Origin: Saccoglossus kowalevskii
Lineage: Eukaryota > Hemichordata > Enteropneusta > Harrimaniidae
Direction: 5' to 3'
Length of the DNA: 30,897 nt
Assembly (NCBI RefSeq): GCF_000003605.2
Contig: NW_003155237.1
Span: forward strand, 220,491-251,387
The notes under the pieces are model-generated. The model saw nothing but the letters and a program-made list of their open reading frames with translations. It did no database searches and was not told the origin of the DNA. The translations under genes and the position numbers were made by a program. Numbering within the stretch: the first letter of the stretch is position 1; the number at the start of each line of letters is the position of its first letter. Below, in pieces: positions 30,201 to 30,897 of this stretch.

Positions 30201-30897
30201 GGAGGACATGCCTGTTATTCCTCATGACAGATCTGATAAACAACATACAGTAAAACCAGAACTTCCAAGTGGATTTGAAAGAGTCAAAGAAACAATAGAT
30301 GATCATGAGATAGAGGCAGGGAATGTTGATATAAAACATGCTGTCATTGTGGAGCCTGGCTGGAGTGAGGATGATATGCTTGGTATTCCAAGAGACAGGC
30401 CAGATGAACAGCATGTAGTTAAAACAGAACAACCAAGTGAATCTGAAAGAGTCAAAGCAACAATAGATGATCATAAGATGGATGAAAGTAAAATAGATCT
30501 AAAACATACTGTCATTGTGGAGCCTGGCTGTAGTGAAGGTGATATGCTTGGTATTCCAAGAGACAGGCCAGAAGAACAGCATGTAGCTAAAACAGAACAA
30601 CCAAGTGAATCTGAAAAAGTCAAAGAAACAATAGATGATCATGAGATAGAAGGAGGAAAAGTTGATCTAAAACATGCTCCTATTGTGAAGCCTGACTTGA
30701 GTGAAGATGATATGCTTGGCATTCCAAAAGACAGGCCAGGTGAACAGTACGTAGTTAAAACAGAAGAACCAAGTGAACCTGAAAGAGTCAAAGAGACAAT
30801 AAAGAATCATGAGACAAATGAAAGTAAAATAGATCTAAAACATGCTGTCATTGTGGAGCCTGGCTGGAGTGAAGATGATATGCTTGGTATTCCAAGA
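27265..30897 (+). CDS. Exon 21: giant acidic exon with tandem 56-residue repeats, open at window end
   Basis: The exon gives 1,211 codons without a stop, entered through a TTTGTTAG acceptor in phase 0; its end lies outside the window. Residues 1-40 (ALRAEMESYKEEIRTINEKS ...) finish a spectrin helix B and then the fold is lost. The rest is hydrophilic, rich in Glu, Asp, Lys, Ser, Pro and His, with few hydrophobic runs, and is probably disordered. Visible motifs include DSGIHS at 27817-27834, a CDK-type SPER at 28150, and SFIP at 29347, a possible EB-binding SxIP. Short PGE(V/L/I/K/N) motifs recur throughout. Two pairs of diverged direct repeats (28891 with 29611; 29365 with 29773) precede the regular 56-residue array. 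I know of no named domain matching it; giant exons encoding repetitive acidic sequence are known in nesprin and spectraplakin genes, which fits but does not prove the family. Confidence 0.93.
28891..29685 (+). repeat. Diverged direct repeat pair within exon 21 (HVAPQS ... LSIS.KLP)
   Basis: HVAPQSANED...LSISQKLP at 28891-28962 is repeated as HVAPQSENED...LSISLKLP at 29611-29682. The internal spacing is the same (48 bases from His to the LSIS Leu) and the offset is exactly 720 bases. The similarity extends left to VSEN-IEEL / VSEK-VEDL with a 12-residue gap. Confidence 0.8.
29992..30897 (+). repeat. Tandem 168-bp (56-residue) coding repeats, five full copies and a partial
   Basis: Units begin at 29992, 30160, 30328, 30496, 30664 and 30832; every complete unit is exactly 56 codons with no indel. 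The consensus starts D(I/L)KHAVIVEPGWSEDDMLGI, then PRDRPDEQHVVKTEQPSESE, then RVKETIDDHE and a six-residue variable tail. Units 3, 4 and 6 are nearly identical; units 1 and 2 are older. A decayed partial copy (IVEP, LGVP, DKSD) precedes unit 1 from about 29877. The array runs past the window end. Confidence 0.95.

Noticed and set aside
29797-30474. Antisense frames of 99 and 110 codons with repeated aromatic, membrane-like sequence
   Set aside because: They are the reverse strand of the 168-bp coding repeats in exon 21; the repetition comes from the sense strand.
29992-30897. Regularly spaced repeats considered as a CRISPR-like or satellite array
   Set aside because: Units are contiguous without spacers, keep an open reading frame with no indels, and vary mostly as protein-coding sequence does.
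27265-30897. Exon 21 considered as the plectin-repeat exon of a spectraplakin
   Set aside because: No plectin-repeat signature (Leu-rich, Gly-Leu-Val-Asp type units) is visible; the units here are acidic and hydrophilic.

Overview
This window is eukaryotic, almost certainly metazoan nuclear DNA. It is AT-rich and carries a plus-strand gene broken into short exons, all with GT-AG junctions and long introns full of degraded repeats. The repeat types (short TA-flanked inverted-repeat elements, degenerate tandem arrays) and an N-terminal motif in one first exon suggest a marine invertebrate, possibly a hemichordate or other invertebrate deuterostome. That placement is a guess from memory.

Bases 1-2298 hold no gene I can support, only repeats and a GC-rich foldback. 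From 2302 to the right edge I read a single plus-strand gene for a giant spectrin-repeat protein of nesprin/spectraplakin type; the exact family is undecided. It has two alternative first coding exons, both ending in phase 0. Exon 1a (2302-2379) encodes 26 residues with a consensus N-myristoylation start and a basic tail. Exon 1b (6634-7044) encodes 137 residues with a basic KKSPS motif and ends in a DSGLHS phosphodegron-like sequence. Both can splice to the common exon 2 at 9040.

Exons 2-20 (9040-25830) encode a coiled-coil rod of about 13 spectrin repeats. Nearly every repeat-sized block is 102-110 codons with phase-0 borders. Three blocks are split by one extra intron, and the split halves still sum to 109 or 110 codons. 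The introns fall inside helix B, so the exon unit is B-C-A' rather than A-B-C. Exon 21 (27265 to the window end) is one uninterrupted 1,211-codon acidic, hydrophilic exon that is still open at the edge. It carries an exact DSGIHS motif and ends in at least five and a third tandem copies of a 56-residue (168-bp) repeat. The readable protein is 2,864 residues from exon 1b or 2,753 from exon 1a, and incomplete at the C-terminus.

The rod would act as an elastic spacer in a cytoskeletal linker, and the two first exons would give it different N-terminal addresses: membrane (myristate plus basic cluster) or a separate basic domain with a possible degradation signal. The rod opens in mid-repeat (helix C only), which suggests these are internal promoters of a longer gene whose 5' exons lie upstream of the window. 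No tRNA, rRNA, CRISPR, bacterial or viral gene was recognised.
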